A stretch of DNA of 64,000 nucleotides from assembly GCF_009711205.1 (NCBI RefSeq), contig NZ_WMIG01000002.1, positions 1-64,000 on the forward strand, given 5' to 3'. This stretch comes from Paracoccus litorisediminis. Lineage in GTDB: Bacteria; Pseudomonadota; Alphaproteobacteria; Rhodobacterales; Rhodobacteraceae. Within the stretch, counting starts at the first letter, position 1. Each line of letters begins with the position of its first letter. Below, in pieces: positions 27,946 through 37,454 of this stretch. The notes below the pieces were generated by a model that saw nothing but the letters and a program-made list of their open reading frames with translations, did no database searches and was not told the DNA's origin. A program made the position numbers and the translations under genes.

Positions 27946-28616
27946 AGGTCCGCCCCCGCAAGTTGCAGCCGTTTCCCGGCGATCCGCAGCACCCGCGCCT
28001 GCACGCGCTGCTTGGCGGCGCGGATCAGGTTCAGGTCATGGGTCGCGAACAGCACGGCCTTGTCCGCCTGATTGAATTCGATCAGCAGATCGAGAAGCCG
28101 CATCGACATCTCCCAGTCAAGGTTCCCGGTGGGCTCATCCGCGATGACCAGTTCGGGCGTCATGATGACGGCGCGGGCCAGCGCCGCGCGCTGCCTTTCG
28201 CCGCCCGAAAGCGACGGCGGCAGCGCCCCCCCGTGCTGGCGCAGTTGCACCCAGTCCAGAAGGTCGCGGATCACATCCGTGTCCACCGGTCCGCCCGCAA
28301 CGATCTGGGGCAGCGCGATATTGTCGGCGACCGGCATGTGGTCCAGAAATTGCGGGTCCTGATGGACGACGCCCACCTTGCGGCGCAGCGCGGCGATCCC
28401 GTCGCGGGACAGCTGGCTGACGTCCTGCCCGAATGCAATCATCCGCCCCGAACGCGGCAGCAGATCCGCATAGCACAGCCGCAGGAAGGTCGTCTTGCCC
28501 GAGCCTGAAGGCCCGGTCAGGAAATGAAACGATCCCGGCTGCAGGGACAGCGACATGTCCGCCAGCAGCGGTTCGCTTGCGCCATAGCCAAAGGACAGAT
28601 TCTGCATCTCGATCAC
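27942..28616 (-). CDS. ftsE: Cell division ATP-binding protein FtsE
   Basis: 224 residues from a GTG at 28616 with GGGAG upstream. ABC ATPase: GPSGSGKTTFLRL, Q-loop VGVVHQDPQFLDHM, signature LSGGERQRAALARA and Walker B LVIADEPTGNLD. It is the FtsX partner. The frame is open further upstream (to 28868), but that part overlaps the divergent zinc-ribbon gene and has no ABC character. Confidence 0.92.
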   Translation of the reverse strand: MIEMQNLSFGYGASEPLLADMSLSLQPGSFHFLTGPSGSGKTTFLRLCYADLLPRSGRMIAFGQDVSQLSRDGIAALRRKVGVVHQDPQFLDHMPVADNIALPQIVAGGPVDTDVIRDLLDWVQLRQHGGALPPSLSGGERQRAALARAVIMTPELVIADEPTGNLDWEMSMRLLDLLIEFNQADKAVLFATHDLNLIRAAKQRVQARVLRIAGKRLQLAGADL

Positions 28617-28731
28617 TTGGGGACTCCCTTTTCTCCGGGCTGCTTGGCGCGCGGTTCGCGGCTTGATAGAACAGTCCGGCACCGAATGCGAGATGCACGC
28701 CCTGCCAAGACCGGCCAAGAAAGACGATTGA

Positions 28732-29565
28732 ATGCGCCTGACCTGCCCCCGTTGCGGAGCCCAATACGAGATCCCTGAATCGGTGATTCCCACAGCGGGC
28801 CGCGAGGTGGAATGTTCGGCCTGCAGCCATGTCTGGCACCAATCGGGCGATGCGGCCCTTTTGTCCACGCCCCAGCCCGCGCCAAAAGCGCAGCCCGAGG
28901 CCCCGGCCTATGACGCCGCCGCGCGTCCAACGCTGAACCGTCCGCTGCACGAATCGGTGCTGGCGATCCTGCGCGAGGAAACCGCACGCGAGCTGTCCGC
29001 ACGCGCCGCCGAATCCGTCAAGCCGCCCGTGGACCGCGCTGTGATACAGGTGACGGCCCCTTCGGCCCCGCTTCCCGGCGCATCCCTGCCCCCGGCTGAG
29101 GATATTGAATGGCCGGTCGCAACCGTCATTCTGCCCGGCGAACCGATTGCGCCTGAAGAAACGCCCGAACCCAAGGTGGCAGCCCCCGTCGAGCCGACAG
29201 CGGAACCCACCCCGCCCGAGAAACCCGGCCTGCCCGAGAAACCCGGCCTGCCCGATGCCGAGCGCCTTGCCGCAACGCTGATGCGCAAGCCCGCCTTGGT
29301 CGATCAGCCTGCGCCGGTCGTCGCGCCCGAACCGGTCAGGACGGCTGCGCCAATCCCGACGCCCCCAGCCGCAGCCCAGCCGCGTCGAGGCTATGCGGCG
29401 GGTTTCGGATTGGCCGTCCTGCTGGCCTTTGGACTGCTGGCCGCCTATATGGCCGTCCCCCCTGCTGCCGAATCCGCACCGGAATGGCGCCAACAGATCG
29501 ACCGCGGCCGTATCTGGCTGCATGACCGGGCAATGACCCTGCGCGGTGCCATCACCGGCGAATAG
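28732..29565 (+). CDS. MJ0042-type zinc-ribbon membrane protein
   Basis: 277 residues. The N-terminal zinc ribbon is CPRCGAQYEIPESVI ... CSACSHVW (Cys pairs about 5/8 and 26/29), as in MJ0042/ZnR proteins. A long Pro/Ala/Glu-rich linker follows, then a membrane segment (YAAGFGLAVLLAFGLLAAYMAV, about 221-242) and a short periplasmic tail. The linker contains a perfect 18-bp tandem duplication (29215-29250, repeating PEKPGL). It is divergent from ftsEX. Function is not known. Confidence 0.85.
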   Translation: MRLTCPRCGAQYEIPESVIPTAGREVECSACSHVWHQSGDAALLSTPQPAPKAQPEAPAYDAAARPTLNRPLHESVLAILREETARELSARAAESVKPPVDRAVIQVTAPSAPLPGASLPPAEDIEWPVATVILPGEPIAPEETPEPKVAAPVEPTAEPTPPEKPGLPEKPGLPDAERLAATLMRKPALVDQPAPVVAPEPVRTAAPIPTPPAAAQPRRGYAAGFGLAVLLAFGLLAAYMAVPPAAESAPEWRQQIDRGRIWLHDRAMTLRGAITGE

Positions 29566-29567
29566 GC

Positions 29568-32075
29568 TTAGAAATTGTCAAGCAACCGGTCGAGGTAGTC
29601 GCGCTCATCGCGCGGCCGCTCGCGTTCGCCGCTGCGACGACGGATCTCGTCCTGCAGATCGCGGGCGCGACGCGAGGGATCGGTCCCCTCGGCCAAGGGC
29701 TCTCCGGTGCTGATCGAGGCGCCATTGCCCGCCGTCGAGCGCCCCAAGGGATCGACCTCGGGCTGATTGCGGAAATCGTCTGCCAGACCGCGCTGGCCGT
29801 TCCCCTCGGTCGAGGGGCCTTCGGGCCCGCCCTCCTGCCCGCCCGGCTGGGGCTGACCATCCTGTCCCTGCTGCTGGTTCTGGTTGCTCATCTCGCCAAG
29901 GGCACGCATACCGTCGCGCATGTTCTGGATAGCCTGCGCCTGACGCTCCATCGCACCCGAGGCATCACCGTCGCGCAGCGCCTGTTCGGCTTCTTCCATG
30001 GCACGGCCGGCATCGTCCAGACTGCGCCGCGCCTGATCCCCCTCGGGGGTGCCGCGTCCGGGCATCAAGCCGCGCTGACGGCCCAGATCTTCGCGCAATT
30101 GTCGTTGACGATCAGCCAGTTCCTGACTGTCGCTGCCGCCCTGACCATTCTCGCCGTCGGGCTGCCACTGGCCGTATTGGTCCTGCATCTGGCGCATGGC
30201 CTCATCGGCCAGCTTCTGCTGGTCGCGCAGGGTCTGGGACAGGCGGTCCATCGGTCGCTGCCGCCCCTGCCCTTCGCCGCCCTGGCCCTGCGTCACCCGC
30301 ATGTTCTGCATCATGCGGTTGAACTGCTCCAGCAGCTGCTGCGCCTCTGCCATCCGGCCCTCGTTCATCAGGCGCTGGATTTCATCCATCATCTGCTGGA
30401 TCTGGTCGCCGGTGATCTGCTGACCCTGCTGCCCCGAGCGGTCGAACTTCTCGGACGGGTCCTGACCCTGCTGGGCCAGCATGTCGGTATAGGCCTCGGT
30501 CGCCTCGCGCAGCTCATCCATCAGGCGCTGCACCTCATCGGGGCTGGCGCCATTGCGGATGGCCTCGGACAGACGCTCCTGCGCCTGCTGCATGCGCTCC
30601 AGCGCGTCAGCCAGCCCGCCATCCTCAAGGGCGACGGCCGCATCCCACAGCACCTGCGCCAGCTTGTTGCGAGCCTCTTCGGTCAGCGGACCGGCCTCCA
30701 GCGTGCCGATGGCGCCGCGCAGCCCCTCGGCCAAAGCCGGGTCCATGAATTCCTCGGGCTGCCAGCTGATCGCACGCAGCAATTGCGCACCCCGCGGGGC
30801 GTTCTCGCGCGACCACAGCAGATCGCGCCGCTGCTCGATCAGCGACGCGGCCAGTGGATCGAAGAAACGCCGCCCCGGCAGGACCATCGCAACCGGAGCT
30901 GAGACGCCCTTCTGTCCGATGCCGTCCACCACCTCCAGCGTCACCGTGACCGGCAGGTTGGCCCAAGGGTGACGCGACAGATCGGTGACCAACTGCCCGC
31001 GCAGGTTCTTGCGATTTCCGCTGGCTGGCAGGGGCAATTCCACCGCAACCGGATCACGTGCCTCGGGCGCGATACCCAGCCCAAAGCGGCGGTCGATCCG
31101 GCCCATGTCCAGTGCGATCTGCGCCTGCCCGGATACGACACCATTGTCGTCGCTGGCGGCAAAGGGCTGGATGAAACGCCCATCGGCGCGGCGGTCAGGC
31201 GCGACGACCGGCTCGACCCTGGGCGCGGCATCGGGAATGACGGTGATCGGGAATTGCCGCCCGGCAATCTCGACCAGCCCGCTATGTTCGGCCGCAAGCT
31301 CGGCGGCCGAGGCGTCCGTGTCAGGCAGCGCCGCGCCAATGCTTTGCGAAAAGGCGATCCCATCGCCATAGAAACGGAAACTCAGCCGCGAGCCCTGCGG
31401 CAGTTCCAGCGCATCGCCCTCGGGCAGCGCGTTCAGATAGATCGTCGGTCGCCGCGTATAGGCGGGCGGCTCGGCCCAGCCCTCCCATGAGGGTGCGGCC
31501 CCCAGATCCGGCCCGGCCATCGGTGCCGGACGGAAGGTCGCGCCAAGCGCCGCGATACCCTGCCCAATGCGCCCCGAAGGCGCAAAGATCAGCGTCATTG
31601 CCACGGCGATCAGCCCGACCAGCCGCAAGGCCATCGGATCGCGCCAGCGCAGCCGGGCATCCGGGATCACCATGCGCGCGGCGCGGGCCTGATCGCGCAT
31701 ATGCGCCTGATGCGCGCGCCACAGCGCGAATGCGCCCTCATCCTCTGCCCCGATCGCGACTTCATCGCGCAGGGCCGAAAGCGGCCGCCCCGGCAATTCG
31801 GCATCGACCCGTGCCCGCGCCGCCTCACGCGTGGGCCGCCGGAATCGCCTGAGACCCCAGACAGCAGCGACAACCACCGCCAATGCCAGTCCCAGCATGA
31901 TCCAGAACAGTACCCGCGACGACGCCAGCTCGGTCGCGCCAAAGGCCAAAGCCGCCAACGCCAACGCCAAAATCACCGTCAATGGCCAGAAGGCATGCGC
32001 CAGTTGCTCCCACCACATGCCGGCGCGGGTCAGTTCGACCGCCCGCCGGACATGAAGGGGATCAGGGCCGTGCAT
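29568..32075 (-). CDS. TIGR02302/DUF4175 family membrane protein
   Basis: 835 residues from the ATG at 32075. Two membrane segments (about residues 32-70) and one near 145-165 lie in the N-terminal third. A large periplasmic region and a long Gln/Met/Glu-rich coiled coil (about 520-780, with many QQ, RMQQAQ and DGxG stretches) follow. This matches the large alphaproteobacterial TIGR02302 family of unknown function. An alternative start at 32150 would overlap the intergenic hairpin element and is not favoured. Confidence 0.88.
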   Translation of the reverse strand: MHGPDPLHVRRAVELTRAGMWWEQLAHAFWPLTVILALALAALAFGATELASSRVLFWIMLGLALAVVVAAVWGLRRFRRPTREAARARVDAELPGRPLSALRDEVAIGAEDEGAFALWRAHQAHMRDQARAARMVIPDARLRWRDPMALRLVGLIAVAMTLIFAPSGRIGQGIAALGATFRPAPMAGPDLGAAPSWEGWAEPPAYTRRPTIYLNALPEGDALELPQGSRLSFRFYGDGIAFSQSIGAALPDTDASAAELAAEHSGLVEIAGRQFPITVIPDAAPRVEPVVAPDRRADGRFIQPFAASDDNGVVSGQAQIALDMGRIDRRFGLGIAPEARDPVAVELPLPASGNRKNLRGQLVTDLSRHPWANLPVTVTLEVVDGIGQKGVSAPVAMVLPGRRFFDPLAASLIEQRRDLLWSRENAPRGAQLLRAISWQPEEFMDPALAEGLRGAIGTLEAGPLTEEARNKLAQVLWDAAVALEDGGLADALERMQQAQERLSEAIRNGASPDEVQRLMDELREATEAYTDMLAQQGQDPSEKFDRSGQQGQQITGDQIQQMMDEIQRLMNEGRMAEAQQLLEQFNRMMQNMRVTQGQGGEGQGRQRPMDRLSQTLRDQQKLADEAMRQMQDQYGQWQPDGENGQGGSDSQELADRQRQLREDLGRQRGLMPGRGTPEGDQARRSLDDAGRAMEEAEQALRDGDASGAMERQAQAIQNMRDGMRALGEMSNQNQQQGQDGQPQPGGQEGGPEGPSTEGNGQRGLADDFRNQPEVDPLGRSTAGNGASISTGEPLAEGTDPSRRARDLQDEIRRRSGERERPRDERDYLDRLLDNF

Positions 32076-32103
32076 CGGCAAGACCCGTATTTCTTCGTTT
32101 CGG

Positions 32104-32141
32104 AAATACCCCAAGGGGGTCCGGGGGGAGGAGCCCCCCGG
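32104..32141 (-). terminator. Compound Rhodobacterales-type terminator after lysA
   Basis: On the minus strand CCGGGGGG-CTCCT-CCCCCCGG (32141-32121) is followed by a second small inverted repeat (ACCCCCTTGGGGT) and TATTTC. It lies 24 bases after the lysA stop. A related element follows argF (50598-50654). Confidence 0.75.
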
Positions 32142-32165
32142 CAGCAGCATCGCAGGATGGAACGG

Positions 32166-33431
32166 TTACAGCCATTCCGGGATGGTATCGCGTCCCAGCA
32201 TTTCCTCAAGCGTCGGTCTTGCACGAATGACGGCGAATTGATCCCCGTTCACCAGAACCTCGGGAACCAGCGGCCGGGAATTGTATTCCGAGGCCATCAC
32301 CGCGCCATATGCCCCCGCGGAACGCAGCGCGACCAGATCCCCTGCCCCAAGACCGGGCAGTTCCACCGCCTTCTCAAAGGTGTCGCCGGTCTCGCAGACT
32401 GGCCCGACCACGTCATAGGGCGCGACAGGCGCGCCAGGAGCCTGCTCGACCACCGGAACGATGTCGTGATGGGCCGAATACATGGCCGGACGAATCAGGT
32501 CGTTCATCGCTGCGTCAAGGATCAGGAAATCCCGGCCCTCGCCCTCTTTCAAGTAGATCACCGAGGACAGCAGGATGCCCGCATTGCCCGAGATGTTACG
32601 GCCCGGCTCGATCTCGATCTCGCAGCCCAGATCGCCCACCGCGTCGCGGATCACCTGACCGTATTCGATGGGCAAGGGCGGCGCGTTATTGTCGCGGCGA
32701 TAGGGGATGCCAAGGCCGCCACCCATATCGAGGCGGCGGATATCGTGCCCATCGGCCCGCAGCGCGCGGGTCAGTTCGGCCATCTTGGCATAGGCCAGAC
32801 GGTAAGGCTCCAGATCGGTCAGCTGGCTGCCGATATGCATGTCGATGCCGACGACCTCGATCCCCGGCAGCGCTGCCGCGCGGGCATAGACTTCGCGGGC
32901 CTTGGCGATGGGGATGCCGAACTTGTTTTCCGATTTCCCGGTCGCGATTTTTTCATGCGTCTTGGCATCCACGTCGGGGTTGACGCGCACCGCGATCGGC
33001 GCGGTCACGCCCATGCTGCTGGCGACCTGCGACAGCAGTTCCATCTCGGGCTCGGATTCGACGTTGAACTGACGGATGCCGCCTTCCAGCGCCATGCGCA
33101 TTTCCGCAGCCGTCTTGCCGACGCCGGAAAACACGATCCGCTCGCCCGGCACACCCGCGGCCTTGGCCCGCGCGTATTCACCGGCCGAGACGATATCCAT
33201 CCCCGCGCCCAGATCGCCCAGCAGCTTCAGCACGGCCAGGTTCGAGTTCGACTTGACCGCGAAACATACCAGATGATCCGTCCAGTCCAGCGCCTGCTGG
33301 AACAGCTTGAAGTGACGCGTCAGGGTGGCGGTCGAATAGACATAGACCGGAGTGCCGACCTCGGCTGCGATGCGGGTCAGGGGCACGTCCTCGGCATGAA
33401 GAACGCCGTCCACGTAGTTGAAATGGTCCAT
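32166..33431 (-). CDS. lysA: Diaminopimelate decarboxylase
   Basis: 421 residues from the ATG at 33431. A PLP-dependent fold III enzyme making L-lysine from meso-DAP, the last lysine step. PLP Lys is in CFAVKSNSN (about K60). HIGSQ, GGGLGIPY, EPGRNISG, the catalytic CETGD and SAGAYG follow. Its start overlaps the preceding small membrane-protein stop by one base. The ORF runs on upstream without conserved sequence. Confidence 0.96.
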   Translation of the reverse strand: MDHFNYVDGVLHAEDVPLTRIAAEVGTPVYVYSTATLTRHFKLFQQALDWTDHLVCFAVKSNSNLAVLKLLGDLGAGMDIVSAGEYARAKAAGVPGERIVFSGVGKTAAEMRMALEGGIRQFNVESEPEMELLSQVASSMGVTAPIAVRVNPDVDAKTHEKIATGKSENKFGIPIAKAREVYARAAALPGIEVVGIDMHIGSQLTDLEPYRLAYAKMAELTRALRADGHDIRRLDMGGGLGIPYRRDNNAPPLPIEYGQVIRDAVGDLGCEIEIEPGRNISGNAGILLSSVIYLKEGEGRDFLILDAAMNDLIRPAMYSAHHDIVPVVEQAPGAPVAPYDVVGPVCETGDTFEKAVELPGLGAGDLVALRSAGAYGAVMASEYNSRPLVPEVLVNGDQFAVIRARPTLEEMLGRDTIPEWL

Positions 33432-33730
33432 CAGGTGATCCTGCGAGAGCGGATGAAAAGATAAAGCGGCAGCGCGCAGCCGATTCCCAGCGCCAGTGCC
33501 GGGATGGTCAGAAAGGCCAGCCAGTTGCGGCGCACCATGGTTTCGATCAGGCACCAGATCGCCAATGCGATCTGCGCCATGATCTCGGTCCCGCGTGCGC
33601 CCGACCACAAAGCCTCGCCCCGCCAAAGCGCGACAGCCGCGCCCAGAACGGCCAGTCCCAGCCAGACCAGCCGCAGGGGCGTCAGCTTAGAGCGAGGTGG
33701 TGACACCGACCCGCGCCTCGCCGCTGACAT
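33431..33730 (-). CDS. Small membrane protein between lptM-like gene and lysA
   Basis: About 99 residues with two to three hydrophobic segments (LVWLGLAVLGAAVALW, IMAQIALAIWCLIETM, WLAFLTIPALALGIGCALPLYLF). No family is recognised with confidence. From the ATG at 33730 it overlaps the lipoprotein gene by 44 bases; an in-frame GTG at 33706 reduces this to 20. It is coupled to lysA by TGATG. Confidence 0.75.
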   Translation of the reverse strand: MSAARRGSVSPPRSKLTPLRLVWLGLAVLGAAVALWRGEALWSGARGTEIMAQIALAIWCLIETMVRRNWLAFLTIPALALGIGCALPLYLFIRSRRIT

Positions 33731-33842
33731 GGAAGCCCGGCTCGGGTGCGGGCTCGGGGCGCGTCGGCGGCCCGTCCACACCACAGGCAGCCAGCGTCGC
33801 CAGCATCAGCGCGAACAGCGCCAGCAGAAGGGTTTGGCTCAT
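33687..33842 (-). CDS. Small lipoprotein, LptM-like
   Basis: 51 residues: a signal peptide [18 protein letters not shown] followed by the lipobox LAAC and [12 protein letters not shown], then a short hydrophilic tail. CGxxGPPxxP is the hallmark of the LptM/YifL-type lipoproteins, which in E. coli help disulfide isomerisation of LptD. The ATG overlaps the argH stop (ATGA at 33839-33842). The argH-lipoprotein-lysA order is a common alphaproteobacterial arrangement. Its short length makes it easy to miss. Confidence 0.8.
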   Translation of the reverse strand: MSQTLLLALFALMLATLAACGVDGPPTRPEPAPEPGFHVSGEARVGVTTSL

Positions 33843-35248
33843 GCTCTCTCCCCAAGCAGTTCGTTCCAGCGCGCGATCTGGGCGCGGACCTGCGCGGGCG
33901 CGGTCCCGCCATAGGACATGCGCGAGGCGACCGAGTTATGCACGCCCAGCACGTTGAAGATATTCGCGGTGATCGCCGGGTTGACCGACTGCATCTGCTC
34001 CAGCGTCAGTTCCGGCAGGTCGACGCCCGATTTCTCGGCCATGGCGACCAGCGCGCCGGTGGCGTGGTGGGCATCGCGGAAGGGCAACCCCGCCTCGCGC
34101 ACCAGCCAGTCGGCCAGATCGGTCGCGGTCGAGAAGCCCGAGCCCGCCGCCGCTTCCAGCCGGTCGCGGTTGGCGGTCAGGTCCGACAGCATCCCGGTCA
34201 TCGCGGCCAAGGCCAGCATCAGGTTGTCGGCAGCGTCAAAGACCTGTTCCTTATCCTCCTGCATATCCTTGGAATAGGCCAGCGGCAGGCCCTTCATCAC
34301 CACGAACAGCGCGACGGCGGCGCCCAGAATCCGCCCGATCTTGGCGCGGATCAGTTCGGCGGCGTCGGGGTTCTTCTTCTGCGGCATGATCGACGAGCCG
34401 GTCGAGAAGCGATCCGACATGGTGACAAAGCGGAACTGGGCCGAGGACCAGATCACCAGTTCTTCGGCCAGACGCGACAGGTGGACGGCGCAGATTGCCG
34501 CGCTCGACAGGTATTCCAGCGCGAAATCGCGGTCGCTGACGGCATCAAGGCTGTTCGCCATGGGCCGGTCAAAGCCCAGTGCCGCGGCGGTCGCATGGCG
34601 GTCGATCGGGAAGCCCGTCCCGGCCAGTGCGGCAGCACCCAAGGGGGATTCGTTCATGCGTTTGCGGGCATCTCGGAAGCGCGACAGGTCGCGGCCGAAC
34701 ATCTCGACATAGGCCATCATGTGATGGCCCCAGGTCACCGGCTGCGCGGTCTGCAGATGGGTGAAACCGGGCATGACCCAATCCGCACCCTTCTCGGCCT
34801 GACCCAGCGCCGCCCGGATCAGCGCATCAAGGCCCTCAATCGTCGCGTCGCATTGGTCGCGCACCCACAGCCGGAAATCGGTCGCCACCTGATCATTGCG
34901 CGAGCGCGCGGTGTGCAGCCGGCCCGCCGGTTCGCCGATGATCTCTTTCAGGCGCGATTCCACATTCATGTGAATGTCTTCCAGCGCGGTCGAGAACGGG
35001 AAGCCGCCCTTCTCGATCTCTGACAAGACCGTGAGAAGCCCTTCCCCGATCGCCTCGGCATCGCTAGTGCTGATGATGCCTTGTGCGGCAAGCATCGCCG
35101 CATGGGCGCGGCTGCCCCGGATGTCCTGGGCATAGAGCCGCTGGTCGAACCCGATCGAGGCATTGATCGCCTCCATGATCGCGTCCGGACCGGCGGCAAA
35201 ACGTCCACCCCACATCTGGTTGGCGGTGCTGGCGGGCTGCTCGGTCAT
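33839..35248 (-). CDS. argH: Argininosuccinate lyase
   Basis: 469 residues. It splits argininosuccinate to arginine and fumarate. The fumarase/aspartase signature is [20 protein letters not shown], with the catalytic Ser at SS. WGGRFA near the N-terminus, [16 protein letters not shown] and [17 protein letters not shown] are also present. It heads the argH-lptM-hyp-lysA operon and is divergent from the TlpA gene, with 22 bases between starts. Confidence 0.96.
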   Translation of the reverse strand: MTEQPASTANQMWGGRFAAGPDAIMEAINASIGFDQRLYAQDIRGSRAHAAMLAAQGIISTSDAEAIGEGLLTVLSEIEKGGFPFSTALEDIHMNVESRLKEIIGEPAGRLHTARSRNDQVATDFRLWVRDQCDATIEGLDALIRAALGQAEKGADWVMPGFTHLQTAQPVTWGHHMMAYVEMFGRDLSRFRDARKRMNESPLGAAALAGTGFPIDRHATAAALGFDRPMANSLDAVSDRDFALEYLSSAAICAVHLSRLAEELVIWSSAQFRFVTMSDRFSTGSSIMPQKKNPDAAELIRAKIGRILGAAVALFVVMKGLPLAYSKDMQEDKEQVFDAADNLMLALAAMTGMLSDLTANRDRLEAAAGSGFSTATDLADWLVREAGLPFRDAHHATGALVAMAEKSGVDLPELTLEQMQSVNPAITANIFNVLGVHNSVASRMSYGGTAPAQVRAQIARWNELLGERA

Positions 35249-35270
35249 GGCTGGTCCTTCGGGGGGTGGA

Positions 35271-35816
35271 ATGCTGCGTTCGCTGGTTCTTTATACGGCA
35301 CTGCTGATTGGTGCAAACCCGGCCTTCGGCGGAGAAATCGACTGGCAGGCCGCGCATGACGGCGGGCTTGCGAAACTCGCCCAAACCGACGCGACCCCGG
35401 TACCGGAAACCACCTTCACCGATCCCGATGGCGGCACCCATTCGCTGAAGGATTACCGCGGCAAGGTCGTGCTTCTGAACTTCTGGGCCACCTGGTGCGC
35501 CCCCTGCCGCGAGGAGATGCCCTCGCTCGACGCGTTGCAGGCCGAGCTGGGCGGCGAGGATTTTCAGGTCGTGGCCATTGCCGCGGGCCATAACCCGCCG
35601 CCTGCGATCAAGAAGTTCCTGACCGAGGCCAAGGTGGAAAACCTGCCGGTCCTTCTGGACCCACGCCAGACGCTGGCGCGGGAAATGGGCGTGATGGGCA
35701 TGCCGGTGACCGTGCTGATTGACCGCGACGGCAATGAGATCGCCCGGCTGATCGGCGGCGCGGACTGGTCCTCGGACGCGGCCAAGGCGCTGATCAGACA
35801 GGCGACAGCGCCCTGA
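35271..35816 (+). CDS. TlpA-like periplasmic thioredoxin
   Basis: 181 residues. Start ATG at 35271 with GGGGGGTGGA upstream. Signal peptide [17 protein letters not shown]. The thioredoxin fold has [18 protein letters not shown], so active site CAPC, and the cis-Pro is in [15 protein letters not shown]. TlpA/ResA proteins are reductants for cytochrome c or oxidase assembly. The 3' end overlaps the convergent tag gene by 23 bases. Confidence 0.92.
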   Translation: MLRSLVLYTALLIGANPAFGGEIDWQAAHDGGLAKLAQTDATPVPETTFTDPDGGTHSLKDYRGKVVLLNFWATWCAPCREEMPSLDALQAELGGEDFQVVAIAAGHNPPPAIKKFLTEAKVENLPVLLDPRQTLAREMGVMGMPVTVLIDRDGNEIARLIGGADWSSDAAKALIRQATAP

Positions 35817-36378
35817 CCCTTGCGTGGCTTGGGCAGATCGCGATGTGGTCGTTGACCAGCCCGCAGGCCTGCATGAAGGCATAGGTAATGACCGGGCCGC
35901 AGAACTTGAAACCGCGCTTCTTCAACTCCTTGGCCATGGCCTCGGATTCCGGGGTCTTGGTCGGAACCTCGGCAAGGCTGGCACGGGACTGCTGCAGCGT
36001 CTGGCCACCGACAAAGGACCAGATGAAGGGCGAAAACCCCTCATTCGCCTCGATCTCCAGATAGGCGCGCGCACCGGTGACGGTGGCCTCGATCTTGCCA
36101 CGATGGCGGATGATGCCGGGGTTCTGCAGGGCACGGGCAATTTCGGGTTCCCCCCAGCGGGCGACACGCTCGGGGTCGAAGCCGTCGAAAACCTCGCGGA
36201 ATGCGTCGCGCTTGCGCAGGATGGTGATCCAGCTAAGGCCCGCCTGAAACCCGTCCAGCACCAGCTTTTCCCATAGCGCGCGGGGGTCGCGCTCGGGGAC
36301 GCCCCATTCCTCGTCGTGATAGGCCACATAAAGCGGATCGCTTCCGCACCAGCCGCAGCGCGTGCCTTCGGTCATCAT
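35794..36378 (-). CDS. tag: DNA-3-methyladenine glycosylase I
   Basis: 194 residues. It excises 3-methyladenine. RCGWCGSDPLYVAYHDEEWG carries the N-terminal zinc Cys/His pair and the catalytic Glu region. QAGLSWITILRKRDAF follows. YAFMQACGLVNDH with its His/Cys completes the zinc site. Convergent with the TlpA gene. Confidence 0.95.
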   Translation of the reverse strand: MMTEGTRCGWCGSDPLYVAYHDEEWGVPERDPRALWEKLVLDGFQAGLSWITILRKRDAFREVFDGFDPERVARWGEPEIARALQNPGIIRHRGKIEATVTGARAYLEIEANEGFSPFIWSFVGGQTLQQSRASLAEVPTKTPESEAMAKELKKRGFKFCGPVITYAFMQACGLVNDHIAICPSHARVRALSPV

Positions 36379-36466
36379 CCATTAACCTCGAGTCGAGAAA
36401 CCTGCCCGGTTTTACCCGATGTTAGGAGATCATCGCCAGACTTCCGCCGAAGACAGGAGGCAGCGC

Positions 36467-37294
36467 ATGACAGATCACTTGGACCATCGACAGGAATTCG
36501 GCTCTCCGCTGGATTACATGGTCGATCAGCAATCGCGCATGACGATGGCGACCGTGCGCCGTGCCGTCGCGCGCGGGGATGCGGTTCTGGCCTATCAGCC
36601 GGTGGTGCAATCCGATCGCCTCGGCCGCGCCGCCTTTCATGAGGGGGTGATCCGAATCATCGATGAAACCGGGCGGGTCGTGCCGCTGCATGATTTCATG
36701 CATCTGGCCGAGACGACCGAGCTGGGTCGCCAGATCGACTGCCTTGCGCTGGATCTGGGGCTGAAGACGCTGGCCGAGGATGCCTCAATCCGGCTGTCGA
36801 TCAACATGTCGGCGCGCTCGATCGGCTATCCGACATGGATGCGCATGGTCCGCGACGGAATCGGCCATGACCCAAGCCTGGCCGAGCGGCTGATCTTCGA
36901 GATATCCGAGACCTCGGCGATGGGCATGCCGGAAGTGGTCGGCCCCTTCATGCGAGAGCTGCAATCCCATGGCGTCAGCTTCGCGCTGGACGATTTCGGC
37001 TCGGGCTACACCTCGTTCCGTTACCTGCGCGACTTCTGTTTCGACATGATCAAGATCGACGGCCAATTCATCCGAGAGATCGCGACTCAGCGCGACAATC
37101 AGGTGCTGGCCCGCGCCCTGCAATCGATTGCCCATCACTTCGACATGTTCACCGTGGCGGATTCCGTCGAATCGGCCGAGGACGCGGCCTTCCTGATCGA
37201 CATGGGAATCGACTGCATGCAGGGTTTTTATTTCGGCGGTCCGACCCTTATGCCGCCATGGCGGTCACCCGGTTCGGCCGCTGTCCGAGCTTGA
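36467..37294 (+). CDS. Stand-alone EAL-domain protein with altered signature motifs
   Basis: 275 residues from the ATG at 36467 (ACAGGAGG upstream). EAL-family fold without GGDEF, sensor or membrane domain. AYQPVVQ and SINMSARS are kept, as are EISE, ALDDFGSGYTSF and MIKIDG. However the EAL tripeptide reads EGV (HEGVIRI, about 59-61) and the AEGVET loop reads ADSVES (about 230). Several metal and loop positions therefore deviate, so c-di-GMP hydrolysis may be weak or absent and it may act as a receptor. Transcribed alone. Confidence 0.88.
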   Translation: MTDHLDHRQEFGSPLDYMVDQQSRMTMATVRRAVARGDAVLAYQPVVQSDRLGRAAFHEGVIRIIDETGRVVPLHDFMHLAETTELGRQIDCLALDLGLKTLAEDASIRLSINMSARSIGYPTWMRMVRDGIGHDPSLAERLIFEISETSAMGMPEVVGPFMRELQSHGVSFALDDFGSGYTSFRYLRDFCFDMIKIDGQFIREIATQRDNQVLARALQSIAHHFDMFTVADSVESAEDAAFLIDMGIDCMQGFYFGGPTLMPPWRSPGSAAVRA

Positions 37295-37305
37295 AAACGC
37301 TGGAT

Positions 37306-37314
37306 TTATCCACA
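37306..37314 (+). promoter_or_regulatory. Consensus DnaA box
   Basis: TTATCCACA, a perfect 9-base DnaA box, in an AT-rich stretch between the EAL gene and phaA. It is a single site, so it may be chance, a DnaA-regulated promoter or a titration site. Confidence 0.35.
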
Positions 37315-37454
37315 CAGTTTGTTTATTTTTCAGGCAAATAATCCGCCTCGCATTCGGTTGATTAAGTCGTGATCAGTTATCTTGACCTTGCGGCATGAAA
37401 CCGAAACTGTGCCCTGACGCTGAAGCCATTCGGCACTCAGGGAAGGAGCCTGAC

